Positions 50,289 to 59,252 of a stretch of DNA of 64,000 nt are shown here, in pieces (positions within the stretch are counted from its first letter, which is position 1; each line of letters starts with the position of its first letter). Both the position numbers and the translations under genes were made by a program. Location of the stretch: assembly GCF_001423845.1 (NCBI RefSeq), contig NZ_LMPM01000001.1, positions 676,001 to 740,000 of the forward strand, read 5' to 3'. Below the pieces are notes generated by a model that was given only the letters and a program-made list of their open reading frames with translations, had not been told where the DNA came from and ran no database searches. This DNA is from Sphingomonas sp. Leaf357. Its GTDB lineage: Bacteria > Pseudomonadota > Alphaproteobacteria > Sphingomonadales > Sphingomonadaceae.

Positions 50289-52355
50289 ATGACCATCCCT
50301 CCCGTCGCCGAACGGCGCCCGCACAGCTTCACCACGCACGGCATCACGATCGAGGATCCCTATGCGTGGATCCGGGATCCGGGCTATCCCGACGTCACGG
50401 ACAAGGACGTCCTGGCCTATCTCGCGGCCGAGAATGCCTATTACGAAAGCGTCATGGGCCCTCACAAGGCGCTGACCGACCGTCTCTACGAAGAGATGAA
50501 GGGGCGCATCAAGGAAGACGATTCCTCGGTGCCGCAAAAAGACGGCGACTGGCTGTACTGGACGTCGTTCGAGACCGGCGGGGAATATCGCAAATGGTGG
50601 CGCCGGCCGGTCGCGGCCAAAGACGATGGCAGCGACGATGTGCTGATCCTCGACGAACCCGCCCTGGCCGAGGGGAAGGAGTATTTCCGGCTCGGCGCGA
50701 TCAGCGTCAGCGAGGATGGGCGGTATCTCGCCTATGCGATCGACGATAACGGATCGGAGCGGTTCGAGGTTCGGGTCAAGGATCTCGAGAGCGGCGAACA
50801 CCTGCCCGACGTGATCCCCGGCATGTTGTCGGAAATCGTGTGGACGAGCGATTCGACCGGCTTCCTCTACGGGCTGGCGAACGAGCAGTGGCGGACGGAC
50901 AATGTCCGCTATCACCGCTTGGGCACCCCGATCGCCGACGATATCGAGCTGTTCAAGGAAGCAGATGAAGGCTTCCGGGTTGGCGTATCGGAGACGAGCA
51001 GCCGCAAGTGGATCGTCATCGCCAGCGGCGATCATGTGACCAGCGAGGTGTGGCTGCTGCCGGCGAACGATCCGCTCGCGCCGCCGCTGCTGGTCTCGGC
51101 GCGCAAGGCGGGACGCGAGTATGATGTGGACGAGCACGACGGCACGTTGTTCATCCACACCAACGATACCGATCCGAACTTCCGGCTCTGCACCGCGAGC
51201 CTCGCCGCGCCGGGCGACTGGAGCGAATTGATCGCGCCGTCGCGGGATTTCTACATGACCGGGATCGAGTGCTTCAAGGACTTCTTCATCGTCGACGGGC
51301 GCGAGGAGGGCTTGGATCAGATCGAGATCCGGCGGTACGAAACGCCGCTCGTGGCGCGACGCATCGCGTTTCCGGAGGCGAGCTACGACGCGGGGCTCGG
51401 CAACAATCCCGAATACGACATGAGCGTGTTGCGCGTCGGTTACGAATCGATGGTCACGCCGGGGACGGAATATGATTACGACGTGGCGACGGGCGACCTG
51501 ACCACGCTGAAGGTGCAGGAAATCCCGTCGGGCTACGATGCGGACCGGTATCGCACCGAGCGGCTGAAGATCGCGGCGCGCGACGGCACCGAGGTGCCGG
51601 TGTCGATCGTCTATCCGAAGGACTTCCCGCGCGACGGATCGGGGCCGCTGTTCCTCTATGCGTACGGCGCGTACGGCTATGCCATTCCGCCGGGCTTCTC
51701 GACCGGGCGGCTGAGCCTGCTCGATCGTGGGTTCGCCTATGCCATCGCGCATATCCGGGGCGGCGACGATCTCGGGCAGCAATGGTATCTCGACGGCAAG
51801 CTCGACAAGCGCGCCAATACGTTCAACGATTTCGTCGACGTGGCGAAGGGGCTGGTCGCGGACGGCTGGACCAGCGCGGGCCGGATCGCGATCGCCGGGC
51901 GGTCGGCCGGCGGCGAACTGATGGGCGCGGTGGTCAATTCCGATCCCGAACTGTGGGGCGCGGTGATCGCCGACGTGCCGTTCGTCGATGTGCTGAACAC
52001 GATGCTGGACGGCGATCTGCCGCTGACGCCGGGCGAATGGCCCGAATGGGGCAATCCGATCGAGGACAAGGCGGCGTTCGAGCGGATCCGCGGCTATTCG
52101 CCCTATGATCAGGTGAAGGCGCAGGCCTATCCGCCGATGTTCATCTCGGGCGGGCTTAACGATCCGCGCGTGACCTATTGGGAGCCGGCCAAATGGGCGG
52201 CGAAGCTGCGCAGCGTGAAGACCGACGACAATGTGCTGTTGCTGAAGACCAATATGGGCGCGGGGCATGGCGGCAAGTCCGGCCGGTTCGAAAGCCTGCG
52301 CGAGGCGGCGGAGGAACATGCGTTCGTCCTGTGGCAATTGGGCGTGGCGGATTGA
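50289..52355 (+). CDS. Oligopeptidase B-like S9A serine peptidase
   Basis: 688 residues. The N-terminal propeller begins DPYAWIRDPGYPDVTDKDVLAYL, which is typical of oligopeptidase B. The catalytic domain has FLYAYGAYGYAIPPGF, AIAHIRGGDDLGQQWY, nucleophile AIAGRSAGGELMGAVVN, Asp in GGLNDPRVTYWEPAKW and His in MGAGHGGKSGRF. It cleaves after basic residues in short peptides. I see no signal peptide, so it is probably cytoplasmic. The start is the ATG after GGGGGG. A TTG of the next gene overlaps its stop. Confidence 0.92.
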   Translation: MTIPPVAERRPHSFTTHGITIEDPYAWIRDPGYPDVTDKDVLAYLAAENAYYESVMGPHKALTDRLYEEMKGRIKEDDSSVPQKDGDWLYWTSFETGGEYRKWWRRPVAAKDDGSDDVLILDEPALAEGKEYFRLGAISVSEDGRYLAYAIDDNGSERFEVRVKDLESGEHLPDVIPGMLSEIVWTSDSTGFLYGLANEQWRTDNVRYHRLGTPIADDIELFKEADEGFRVGVSETSSRKWIVIASGDHVTSEVWLLPANDPLAPPLLVSARKAGREYDVDEHDGTLFIHTNDTDPNFRLCTASLAAPGDWSELIAPSRDFYMTGIECFKDFFIVDGREEGLDQIEIRRYETPLVARRIAFPEASYDAGLGNNPEYDMSVLRVGYESMVTPGTEYDYDVATGDLTTLKVQEIPSGYDADRYRTERLKIAARDGTEVPVSIVYPKDFPRDGSGPLFLYAYGAYGYAIPPGFSTGRLSLLDRGFAYAIAHIRGGDDLGQQWYLDGKLDKRANTFNDFVDVAKGLVADGWTSAGRIAIAGRSAGGELMGAVVNSDPELWGAVIADVPFVDVLNTMLDGDLPLTPGEWPEWGNPIEDKAAFERIRGYSPYDQVKAQAYPPMFISGGLNDPRVTYWEPAKWAAKLRSVKTDDNVLLLKTNMGAGHGGKSGRFESLREAAEEHAFVLWQLGVAD

Positions 52356-52744
52356 CCCCCTTCACCCTGTCGATCACCGCCACGCCCGACGACATCGACG
52401 AGCTGGGCCATGTCAACAATGCGGTGTGGGTGCAGTGGATCCAGCGCATGGCCACCGCGCACTGGGAGGCGGTGGCACCGGCGGAGCATGTCGCGGCCTA
52501 TGTCTGGGTCGTGACCCGGCACGAGATCGACTATCGCGGCAACGTGTCCGCCGGCGAGACGGTGACGGGGGAGACCTGGGTGCCGGACGGGCCGAAGGGC
52601 GCGCGGTTCGACCGGCATGTGCGCTTCACCGGCAGCGACGGCCGCATCAAGGTGGAGGCGGTGACGACCTGGGCGTTGCTGGACCGCGCGACCGGGCGAT
52701 TGCTGCGCGTGCGTCCGGAAATCGCCGCGCCGTTCGTCGGCTGA
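52352..52744 (+). CDS. Hotdog-fold acyl-CoA thioesterase (4-HBT type)
   Basis: About 130 residues of a hotdog domain: ITATPDDIDELGHVNNAVWVQWIQRMATAHW with the family's Asp-x-x-GHVNNA motif, then WVVTRHEIDYRGNVSAGETV and a final VTTWALLDRATGRLLRVRPE. It would hydrolyse an acyl-CoA. The start is uncertain: a TTG overlapping the peptidase stop as TTGA is chosen, and GTG at 52331 is the alternative. It is translationally coupled to the oligopeptidase gene. Confidence 0.82.
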   Translation: MTPFTLSITATPDDIDELGHVNNAVWVQWIQRMATAHWEAVAPAEHVAAYVWVVTRHEIDYRGNVSAGETVTGETWVPDGPKGARFDRHVRFTGSDGRIKVEAVTTWALLDRATGRLLRVRPEIAAPFVG

Positions 52745-52832
52745 ACGCGGCGTTTGCGTAGCCTCGCTCCAAAGTCGCGCTATTCCTGTCACGATGCATT
52801 TCAAAGCCCATGCCAAATGGTTAAGGTAGGGC

Positions 52833-53693
52833 ATGACCGAGATCATTGTTGCTGCACTGCAGCTTGCCTTCACGCCCGATATCGATGCCAACATCGCCAA
52901 CGTCTCGACGCTGGTGCGCGAGGCCGCGGCGCGCGGCGCGCAGGTGATCCTGCCGCCGGAACTGTTCGAGGGCGAATATTTCTGCCGCGTCGAGGACGAG
53001 GGCCTGTTCGCCAATGCCAAGCCGGTCGGCGAACACAAAGCCGTGCTGGCGATGCGCGCGCTGGCCGCCGAACTGGGCGTGACGATCCCGACCAGCTTTT
53101 TCGAGGCGGATGGCCCGCATCATTACAACAGCCTGGCGATGATCGGACCCGACGGAAACGTCATGGGCGTCTATCGCAAGAGCCATATCCCCGACGGCCC
53201 CGGATATGAGGAGAAATTCTATTTCCGGCCCGGCAATACCGGGTTCAAGGTGTGGCCCGGCCCGGTCGAAGCTGGCGGCGCGACTTTGGGTGTCGGGGTG
53301 TGCTGGGACCAATGGTATCCGGAAACCGCGCGCGCGATGATGCTGATGGGCGCTCAGGTGCTGTTCTATCCCACCGCGATCGGCAGCGAGCCGCATGACG
53401 ACAGCCTCGATACCGCACGGTTGTGGCGGCGCGCGATGGTCGGCCATGCCGTGTCCAACGTCGTGCCGGTGGTCGCCGCCAACCGCGTCGGTGTCGAGCA
53501 CGGCCAGACCTTCTACGGCACCAGCTTCATCACCGACGAGCGCGGCGACATCCTGGCCGAGCTGGGCCGCGAGGAAGAGGGCGTGATCGTCGCGACGCTC
53601 GATCTCGACCGGATCAAGCGCCACCGTGCCGCCTTCGGCTTCTTCCGCGATCGCCGTCCCGATCTCTATCACCGGCTGGTGGAGGATTCGTGA
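52833..53693 (+). CDS. aguB: N-carbamoylputrescine amidase
   Basis: 286 residues, nitrilase fold. The catalytic Glu-Lys-Cys triad is LPPELFEGEYFCRVE, YRKSHIPDGPGYEEKFYF and GVGVCWDQWYPETARAM. The AguB-specific sequence FYPTAIGSEP and FYGTSFITDERG support this over generic amidases. It releases putrescine, CO2 and ammonia from N-carbamoylputrescine, the product of agmatine deiminase encoded at 27781-28758. The gene ends 19 bases before the LuxR-type regulator start. Confidence 0.94.
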   Translation: MTEIIVAALQLAFTPDIDANIANVSTLVREAAARGAQVILPPELFEGEYFCRVEDEGLFANAKPVGEHKAVLAMRALAAELGVTIPTSFFEADGPHHYNSLAMIGPDGNVMGVYRKSHIPDGPGYEEKFYFRPGNTGFKVWPGPVEAGGATLGVGVCWDQWYPETARAMMLMGAQVLFYPTAIGSEPHDDSLDTARLWRRAMVGHAVSNVVPVVAANRVGVEHGQTFYGTSFITDERGDILAELGREEEGVIVATLDLDRIKRHRAAFGFFRDRRPDLYHRLVEDS

Positions 53694-53712
53694 GCGGACC
53701 GGCGATGCGCCC

Positions 53713-54228
53713 GTGGTGATCGACCGCTTCGATCGCGTGACCGAGCCGCAGCGCGAATGCCTGCGGCTGGTGTTGACGCGGCGCAACTCGAAGGAGATCG
53801 CACTCGCGCTGGGCATCTCGCCGCACACCGTCGACAAGCGGCTGGAGCGCGCGATCGCCGCGATCGGCGCGACCAGCCGGTTCGATGCCGCGCGGATGCT
53901 GGGCGAATATGAGGGCGCCCCGCCTGCGCCTGCCCCCGCCGCATACGAGCCTTTCGTATACCAATCGCCCGACATTGTGCCGCCGGCCCAATCCGACATG
54001 ATCGGCGTGTCTGAGGGGTTGGCGCTAAGGGGAGGCAGTCGGGGCGCGATAGCGGCCTGGCTGCCGATCCGCTCCAAGGGCGGCAGGAACAACACACTCT
54101 CGCCATGGCAGCGGCTGGCCTGGATCGGCATGATCCCGGTGGCGCTCGCGATCGCGGTCGGCATGCTGGGTTTCGGGCTCAGCGTGGCGGGGAAGTTGCT
54201 TCAGCTGCTCACGTCCGTCATGTCCTGA
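53713..54228 (+). CDS. LuxR-type helix-turn-helix protein with C-terminal membrane helix
   Basis: About 171 residues. The N-terminus is a LuxR/GerE helix-turn-helix: VTEPQRECLRLVLTRRNSKEIALALGISPHTVDKRLERAI. A Pro/Ala linker and a disordered middle follow, then one hydrophobic C-terminal segment (WIGMIPVALAIAVGMLGFGLSVAG). There is no receiver domain. It thus looks like a membrane-tethered DNA-binding protein. The start is one of two adjacent GTG codons (53713 or 53716). Its targets are unknown. Confidence 0.75.
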   Translation: MVIDRFDRVTEPQRECLRLVLTRRNSKEIALALGISPHTVDKRLERAIAAIGATSRFDAARMLGEYEGAPPAPAPAAYEPFVYQSPDIVPPAQSDMIGVSEGLALRGGSRGAIAAWLPIRSKGGRNNTLSPWQRLAWIGMIPVALAIAVGMLGFGLSVAGKLLQLLTSVMS

Positions 54229-54276
54229 TCAGGCGCTTATCGGTCCGATACGGACCGACCATCGAGGATGAGAGCC

Positions 54277-54636
54277 ATGAGCACGACGCACGAAACCATT
54301 GCCGGCCAGGTCGGTACGTTGCTTCACAAGCTGGAGATGCTGATCGACGAGGCCGTCAGCTGTGGCGCGGAACTCACCGCAGCCCTGCCGCGCGCCCGGG
54401 TCGAGGCGAAATTGCCCGCCGTGGTCGGCCAGCATTCGCTCGACACGCTGAGCGAGGCGGTCCAGTCGCTCGTCGCCGCGCGGCGGCAGACCGTTGCCAC
54501 GCACAAGCATCTCGACAAGGTCCGCGAGCTGATGGGCCTGCCGGTGATCAGCTTCGGCGAGGAAAGCCCCAAGCCCGACGACAAGGTGTTCACCACCGGT
54601 GCGGCCCGCACCGATCATCTGCGCATCGCCGCCTGA
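54277..54636 (+). CDS. Conserved hypothetical protein, mostly helical
   Basis: 119 residues with no signal or membrane segment. Predicted long helices (TIAGQVGTLLHKLEMLIDEAV and SEAVQSLVAARRQTVATHKHLDKV) end in a Pro/Asp-rich tail. I do not recognise the family. It has a GAG-rich upstream sequence and lies between a LuxR-type regulator and a small membrane protein on the same strand, so it could belong to the same transcript. Confidence 0.6.
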   Translation: MSTTHETIAGQVGTLLHKLEMLIDEAVSCGAELTAALPRARVEAKLPAVVGQHSLDTLSEAVQSLVAARRQTVATHKHLDKVRELMGLPVISFGEESPKPDDKVFTTGAARTDHLRIAA

Positions 54637-54687
54637 CGCCTGGCGAGCCCGGTTGACTCGACTCGAATTCAGGTCGGACCGAGCGAT

Positions 54688-55134
54688 ATGCTGATCGTCT
54701 ATCTCTTCAACGCTCTTCTCGCATCGTGCGCCGTCTACGCCTTCGTGCGGGGCGGCGCGCCCGAAAGGGTCGTGGCGGTGGCGTTCGTCGCCTCCGCCGC
54801 GGCCAGTTATGCCGCCATACCGGCGCATGGCCGCTTTCACGGACTGGAATGGGGCCTGCTGCTGATCGATGCGGGCCTGCTCGTCGTGCTGGTGGCCGTC
54901 GCGTTGTGGGCGAACAGGTTTTGGCCAATATGGATCGCGTCGTTTCAATTGTTCGCACTGCTCGTGCATGTCGCGAAAGCGTATCAGCAGGACGTCCTGC
55001 CGATCATCTATTTCGCGGCGATTTCCCGCATCGCCTATCCGATGCTGGCACTGCTGGTGATCGGCACCGCGCGCCATTTCCATCGCGTGCGGCTGTACGG
55101 GGTGGATCCCGACTGGAGCTCCCGCGCGCTGTAG
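54688..55134 (+). CDS. Small four-helix membrane protein of unknown function
   Basis: 148 residues with four hydrophobic segments (LIVYLFNALLASCAVYAF, VVAVAFVASAAASYAAIPA, GLLLIDAGLLVVLVAVALWA, ISRIAYPMLALLVIGTARHF) and aromatic-rich loops. No family is recognised. It lies nine bases upstream of a winged-helix regulator gene, which suggests a regulator/membrane-protein pair. Confidence 0.65.
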   Translation: MLIVYLFNALLASCAVYAFVRGGAPERVVAVAFVASAAASYAAIPAHGRFHGLEWGLLLIDAGLLVVLVAVALWANRFWPIWIASFQLFALLVHVAKAYQQDVLPIIYFAAISRIAYPMLALLVIGTARHFHRVRLYGVDPDWSSRAL

Positions 55135-55143
55135 GAGGCGATC

Positions 55144-55527
55144 GTGCCTGATCGGATCACCAGCGGCGACGGGCCGAAGATCGGCGCAGCGGGCAGCGGG
55201 CCACCGACCGCGCACGACATCGCGTCGCGGCTGCTCGCCTTCAGCCATATCCGCGCGCGCGTGTTCGAGCCGTACGGCCTGGCGGTCAACGACATCGCCT
55301 GGCAATTGCTGCTCGCCCTGTTCATCGCGCAGGAGCGCGGGCTGCGCGTCACGATCTATCGCCTGTGCGAGGACGTGCCGGTACCCAAGAGCGTATCGGT
55401 GCGCTGGCTGCGGGCGCTTCGGGCGAGCGGGATGATCGATTACGACGATGCGACCTTCGGCCTGTCCGCCCCCGTGCGCCTGACGCCGGCGGCCGAGGAC
55501 AGTCTGCGCGACCTGATCGACGCCTAG
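55144..55527 (+). CDS. MarR-like winged-helix regulator
   Basis: 127 residues. A winged helix is visible in IAWQLLLALFIAQERGLRVTIYRLCEDVPVPKSVSVRWLRALRASGMIDYDDATF, close to the MarR-like regulators of sphingomonads. The start is GTG with GGAGG upstream (55135-55139). Its stop overlaps that of the convergent uracil-DNA glycosylase gene by four bases. Ligand and targets are unknown. Confidence 0.75.
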   Translation: MPDRITSGDGPKIGAAGSGPPTAHDIASRLLAFSHIRARVFEPYGLAVNDIAWQLLLALFIAQERGLRVTIYRLCEDVPVPKSVSVRWLRALRASGMIDYDDATFGLSAPVRLTPAAEDSLRDLIDA

Positions 55528-56171
55528 CCGCGCAAGTCCAGCGCGCGGGCGAAGACCGCGTCGAGCATCTCGCGCGTCAACCGGCCGGTATTCTGGTTGT
55601 AGCGCGAGCAATGGTAGCTATCGATCAGGATGCGCCCGTCCGGCATGCGGTGTTCGGCGAGATGCGCGAAGCGGCATTTGGGCAGCCGTCCGCCGAGCAT
55701 CTTGACCGCCGATTGGTGCGCGATCTGGCCGAGCGCGATATAGATGCGCGCGTCCGGCAGCGCCGCCGCCTCGGCCTCGAGGAACGGGCGGCAGGTGCGG
55801 ATTTCCTCCGGCGTCGGCTTGTTGAGCGGCGGCACGCATTTCACCGCGTTGAGGATCATCGCGCCGTGGAGCGCCAGTCCATCATCGGGCGTGCCGAGAA
55901 AGTCGCCGCTGGCCAGCCCATGATCGCGCATCGCGGCGAACAGCAACGCACCCGATCCGTCGCCGGTGAACGGACGCCCGGTGCGGTTCGCGCCGTGCTT
56001 GCCGGGGGCCAGGCCGACGATACCGAGCCAGGCGTCGGAATCGCCGAAGCCGCCGACCGGGGCGTTCCACCAGTCGGGCTGCTCGCTGCGCAGCTCCGCG
56101 CGATATCCGGCGAGGCGCGGGCAGCGCGGGCAATCGTGCGGCGGGGCGGGCAAGCCTGGTGCGAAGGTCAT
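55524..56171 (-). CDS. Uracil-DNA glycosylase, family 5-like (UdgB)
   Basis: 215 residues. An N-terminal CPRCPRL pair and CRPF downstream fit the [4Fe-4S] cysteines. Motif GIVGLAPGKHGANRTGRPFTGDGSG is the catalytic loop of the family, and NAVKCVPPLNKPTPEE is the second conserved region; the late SYHCSRYNQNTGRLT fits the leucine-loop region. It removes uracil or related damaged bases from DNA. Family 4 is the near alternative, but the length and the motif around GLAPG favour family 5. Confidence 0.85.
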   Translation of the reverse strand: MTFAPGLPAPPHDCPRCPRLAGYRAELRSEQPDWWNAPVGGFGDSDAWLGIVGLAPGKHGANRTGRPFTGDGSGALLFAAMRDHGLASGDFLGTPDDGLALHGAMILNAVKCVPPLNKPTPEEIRTCRPFLEAEAAALPDARIYIALGQIAHQSAVKMLGGRLPKCRFAHLAEHRMPDGRILIDSYHCSRYNQNTGRLTREMLDAVFARALDLRG

Positions 56172-56194
56172 CGCGATGCGTTAGGCGCGTGCCC

Positions 56195-56680
56195 ATGCCG
56201 ACGACAAGCTATGCCATCGCCATCGGATCCAACCGCCGTGGCCGCCACGGCGCGCCGGAGCGCGAGGTGGCGGCGGCGATTCGGGCGCTTGGCGGGGTGG
56301 TCGCGGCGTCCGGCATCGTGGCGAGTGCGCCGCTCGGGCCGTCGATTCGCCGCTTCGCCAATGCCGCGGTGCTGATCCAAACGCGCGAGACGCCGCCGGA
56401 ACTGCTCGCGCGGCTGAAGCGGATCGAGCGCGATTTCGGGCGGCGGCGCGGGCAGCGCTGGGGCGCGCGGGTGATCGACCTCGATATCGTCCTGTGGTCG
56501 GCGGGTTCGTGGGCCGAGGACGACCTGATCGTGCCGCACCCAGCATTCCGCACACGCCGGTTCGTGCTCGATCCGCTGCTGGGAATCGCGGCGGCGTGGC
56601 GCGATCCGCTGACGAATTCGACCGTGCGACAGCTCGCTCACCGGGCACAAGCGGTTGACCGCCGCCCCCGCCGCCCGTAA
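56195..56680 (+). CDS. folK: 2-amino-4-hydroxy-6-hydroxymethyldihydropteridine pyrophosphokinase
   Basis: 161 residues, HPPK fold. YAIAIGSNRRGRHGAPEREVAAAIRAL gives the pterin-binding GSN. RRRGQRWGARVIDLDIVLW contains the magnesium-binding Asp pair (DLDIV), followed by VPHPAFRTRRFVLDPL. It pyrophosphorylates the pterin in folate synthesis. The start is the ATG directly before the domain. tRNA-Lys follows 16 bases after its stop. Confidence 0.93.
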   Translation: MPTTSYAIAIGSNRRGRHGAPEREVAAAIRALGGVVAASGIVASAPLGPSIRRFANAAVLIQTRETPPELLARLKRIERDFGRRRGQRWGARVIDLDIVLWSAGSWAEDDLIVPHPAFRTRRFVLDPLLGIAAAWRDPLTNSTVRQLAHRAQAVDRRPRRP

Positions 56681-56696
56681 CGCGCCTTGCTTGGTC

Positions 56697-56772
<76 letters not shown>

Positions 56773-56833
56773 ATGCGCAGCGGAGAAGACGCAGCAGCGA
56801 AGCTGGGGCGCATCTCCGCAAGCACGGCCGGCG

Positions 56834-56867
56834 CGCAAAGCCAGTGCCCACAGGGCGCGGCTTTGCG
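56834..56867 (+). terminator. GC-rich hairpin downstream of tRNA-Lys
   Basis: Stem CGCAAAGCC (56834-56842) pairs with GGCTTTGCG (56859-56867) around a 16-base loop. It lies 62 bases after the tRNA and could end its transcript, but no T-run follows, so it may be another structured element. Confidence 0.5.
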
Positions 56868-56933
56868 ACCGACGGGCACGGAGTTTAGAGCGACGCGCTT
56901 CCCCAAAGCCCCCGCATTTGCTCTAACGCACTG

Positions 56934-59252
56934 ATGTTCAGCAAAATGCCCCTGCGTATCGCACTCGCCGCCGCCCTCGCGCTGGCCGGCCCCGCGCTGG
57001 CGCAATCCGATCAGGTCGATCCGTTCATCGGCACCGGCGGCGAAGGCCATACGTTCCCCGGTGCGGTCGCGCCGTTCGGGATGGTGCAGCTGAGCCCGGA
57101 TACCGACACGACCTGCACGATCCGCGACTGCTATGCGCACGCCGCGGGCTATCGCTACACCGATCCGACGATCCAGGGATTCAGCCACACGCATTTCTCG
57201 GGCGCGGGACATTCCGATCTCGGCGATATTCTCGTGATGCCGGTGTCGGGCGACGCGGTGCCGATCGAACCGGGCGACCCGGCGAAGCCGGGATCCGGCT
57301 ATCGCTCGCGCTTCTCGCACGACGGCGAAATCGCGCGGCCGGGCTATTATGCCGTCACGCTGACCGATGCGGGCGTGCGCGCCGAGATGACGGCGGGCAC
57401 GCGCGTCGGCGTGCATCGCTACGCGTTCGCGCCGGGCCGGGCGGCGCATCTCGTGCTCGACCTGCGATCCTCGCTGTACAATTATCCCGGCAAGATCCTG
57501 TGGTCGTCGCTGCGCCTGCTCCCGGACGGGACGATCACCGGCGCGCGCGAGACGCGCGGCTGGGCGCCCGATCGCAAGCTGTATTTCGCGATGCGCTTTT
57601 CGGCGCCGCTCAAGACGCATGCCTTCGTCAGCACCGAGAAGGACGTGCCGTACAAGGGCTTCCAGGGGCCGGGCCGCGGCACCGACGATGTCGCCGAACG
57701 CGCCGGGCGGGCGTTGGTCGCGCGGCTGGATTTCGGGATGCTGGCCAAACCGCTGGAGGTGAAGGTCGCGATCTCGTCGGTCGACGCGGCGGGCGCGCTG
57801 AACAATCTGGCGAGCGAGCCGGGCGACTTCGACGCGGTCCGCGCCAAGACCAAGGCGGCGTGGGACACGGCGCTGGGCGCGCTGACGATCGCGGCACCGG
57901 CGGGCATGAAGACCAGCGTCATGACCGCGCTGTATCACAGCCTGCTCGCGCCGTCGGTCGCGGGCGATGCCGACGGGCGCTATCGCGGGCCGGACAATCA
58001 GGTGCACGTGGCGAAAGACTATACCTTCCGCTCGACCTTCTCGCTCTGGGATACGTTCCGCGCCGAACATCCGCTGCTGACCCTCGTGCAGCCGGCGAAG
58101 ACCACCAGCGACGTCGTCCGTTCGCTGATCGACAGCCGGCGCGACAGCCCGTTCGGCATCCTGCCGGTGTGGCAGTTCCAGGGGCGCGAGACCTGGACGA
58201 TGATCGGCTACCATGCCGTGCCGGTGATCGCGGATGCCTATCTGAAGGGCATTCGGGGCTTCGATGCCGATGCCGCGTTGGACGCGATGATCGCGAGCGC
58301 GACCTACGCGCCCTATGGCGGGCTGGGCGACTATATGAAGCTCGGCTACGCCCCGATCGACACGGAGCCGGAGGCGGCCTCCAAGACGGTCGAATATGCC
58401 TATGACGACTGGACCATCGCCCGCATGGCGCGCGCGATGGGGCGCACGGCGGTCGCCGCGACGTTCGAGCGTCGCGCGGGCAATTGGCGCAACACGTTCG
58501 ATGCGAAGACCGGCTTCGTCCGCGCGCGCAAGAGCGACGGATCGTTTCGCGTGCCGTTCGATCCGACCGCGATCAATTACGGATCGGATTATACCGAAGG
58601 GAACGCCTGGCAATATAGCTGGTTCGTGCCGCAGGATCAGGCCGCGCTGACGACCGCGATGGGCGGCGATGCGGCGACGGTCGCCAAGCTGGATGCGATG
58701 TTCGACTACGACAATTCGAAGCTCGATTATTCGCATGCCGAGGATATCGCCGGACTGATCGGGCAATATATCCATGGCAACGAGCCGAGCCATCACGTCG
58801 CGTATCTCTACACTTATGCCGGCGCGCCGTGGCGCACGCAGGCGCGGCTGACGCAGATCGTCGGCAGCCAGTACAAGCCGACGCCGGACGGCCTGTCGGG
58901 CAATGACGATCTCGGCCAGATGTCGGCCTGGCTGGTGTTCACGTCGCTTGGGTTTTACCCGGTCACGCCGGGCAGCCTGGAATATGTCATCGGCCGGCCG
59001 TTCGTGTCGCGCGCGACGCTCGCGCTGGCCGGGGGCAGGCGCTTCACGATCGTCGCGGACGGGCTGGACGATGCGCACCCGTATGTCGGCAGGGTGATGC
59101 TGAACGGAAAGCCGCTGACGCGCGGCTATATCCGGCACGACGAGATCATGGCCGGGGGCGAATTGCGCTTCGCGATGCAGGCCGCGCCGAACACGACCTG
59201 GGCGACGCAGCCGGCCGACCGGCCTTATTCGATGAGCACGGCGCGGCAATGA
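56934..59252 (+). CDS. GH92 alpha-1,2-mannosidase, secreted
   Basis: 772 residues with a signal peptide (RIALAAALALAGPALAQ). The GH92 signature begins VDPFIGTGGEGHTFPGAVAPFGM. The middle has FSLWDTFRAEHPLLTL and GILPVWQFQGRETWTMIGYHA. The late NDDLGQMSAWLVFTSLGFYPVTPG is a calcium-dependent catalytic signature. It removes mannose from glycans in the periplasm or outside. The ATG at 56934 is used; an internal ATG 12 bases later is possible. Its stop overlaps the PAP2 gene (ATGA). Confidence 0.93.
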   Translation: MFSKMPLRIALAAALALAGPALAQSDQVDPFIGTGGEGHTFPGAVAPFGMVQLSPDTDTTCTIRDCYAHAAGYRYTDPTIQGFSHTHFSGAGHSDLGDILVMPVSGDAVPIEPGDPAKPGSGYRSRFSHDGEIARPGYYAVTLTDAGVRAEMTAGTRVGVHRYAFAPGRAAHLVLDLRSSLYNYPGKILWSSLRLLPDGTITGARETRGWAPDRKLYFAMRFSAPLKTHAFVSTEKDVPYKGFQGPGRGTDDVAERAGRALVARLDFGMLAKPLEVKVAISSVDAAGALNNLASEPGDFDAVRAKTKAAWDTALGALTIAAPAGMKTSVMTALYHSLLAPSVAGDADGRYRGPDNQVHVAKDYTFRSTFSLWDTFRAEHPLLTLVQPAKTTSDVVRSLIDSRRDSPFGILPVWQFQGRETWTMIGYHAVPVIADAYLKGIRGFDADAALDAMIASATYAPYGGLGDYMKLGYAPIDTEPEAASKTVEYAYDDWTIARMARAMGRTAVAATFERRAGNWRNTFDAKTGFVRARKSDGSFRVPFDPTAINYGSDYTEGNAWQYSWFVPQDQAALTTAMGGDAATVAKLDAMFDYDNSKLDYSHAEDIAGLIGQYIHGNEPSHHVAYLYTYAGAPWRTQARLTQIVGSQYKPTPDGLSGNDDLGQMSAWLVFTSLGFYPVTPGSLEYVIGRPFVSRATLALAGGRRFTIVADGLDDAHPYVGRVMLNGKPLTRGYIRHDEIMAGGELRFAMQAAPNTTWATQPADRPYSMSTARQ

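Noticed and set aside
49452..52337. Minus-strand open frame of 961 codons opposite egtD and the oligopeptidase
   Set aside because: Antisense shadow of two well-supported genes.
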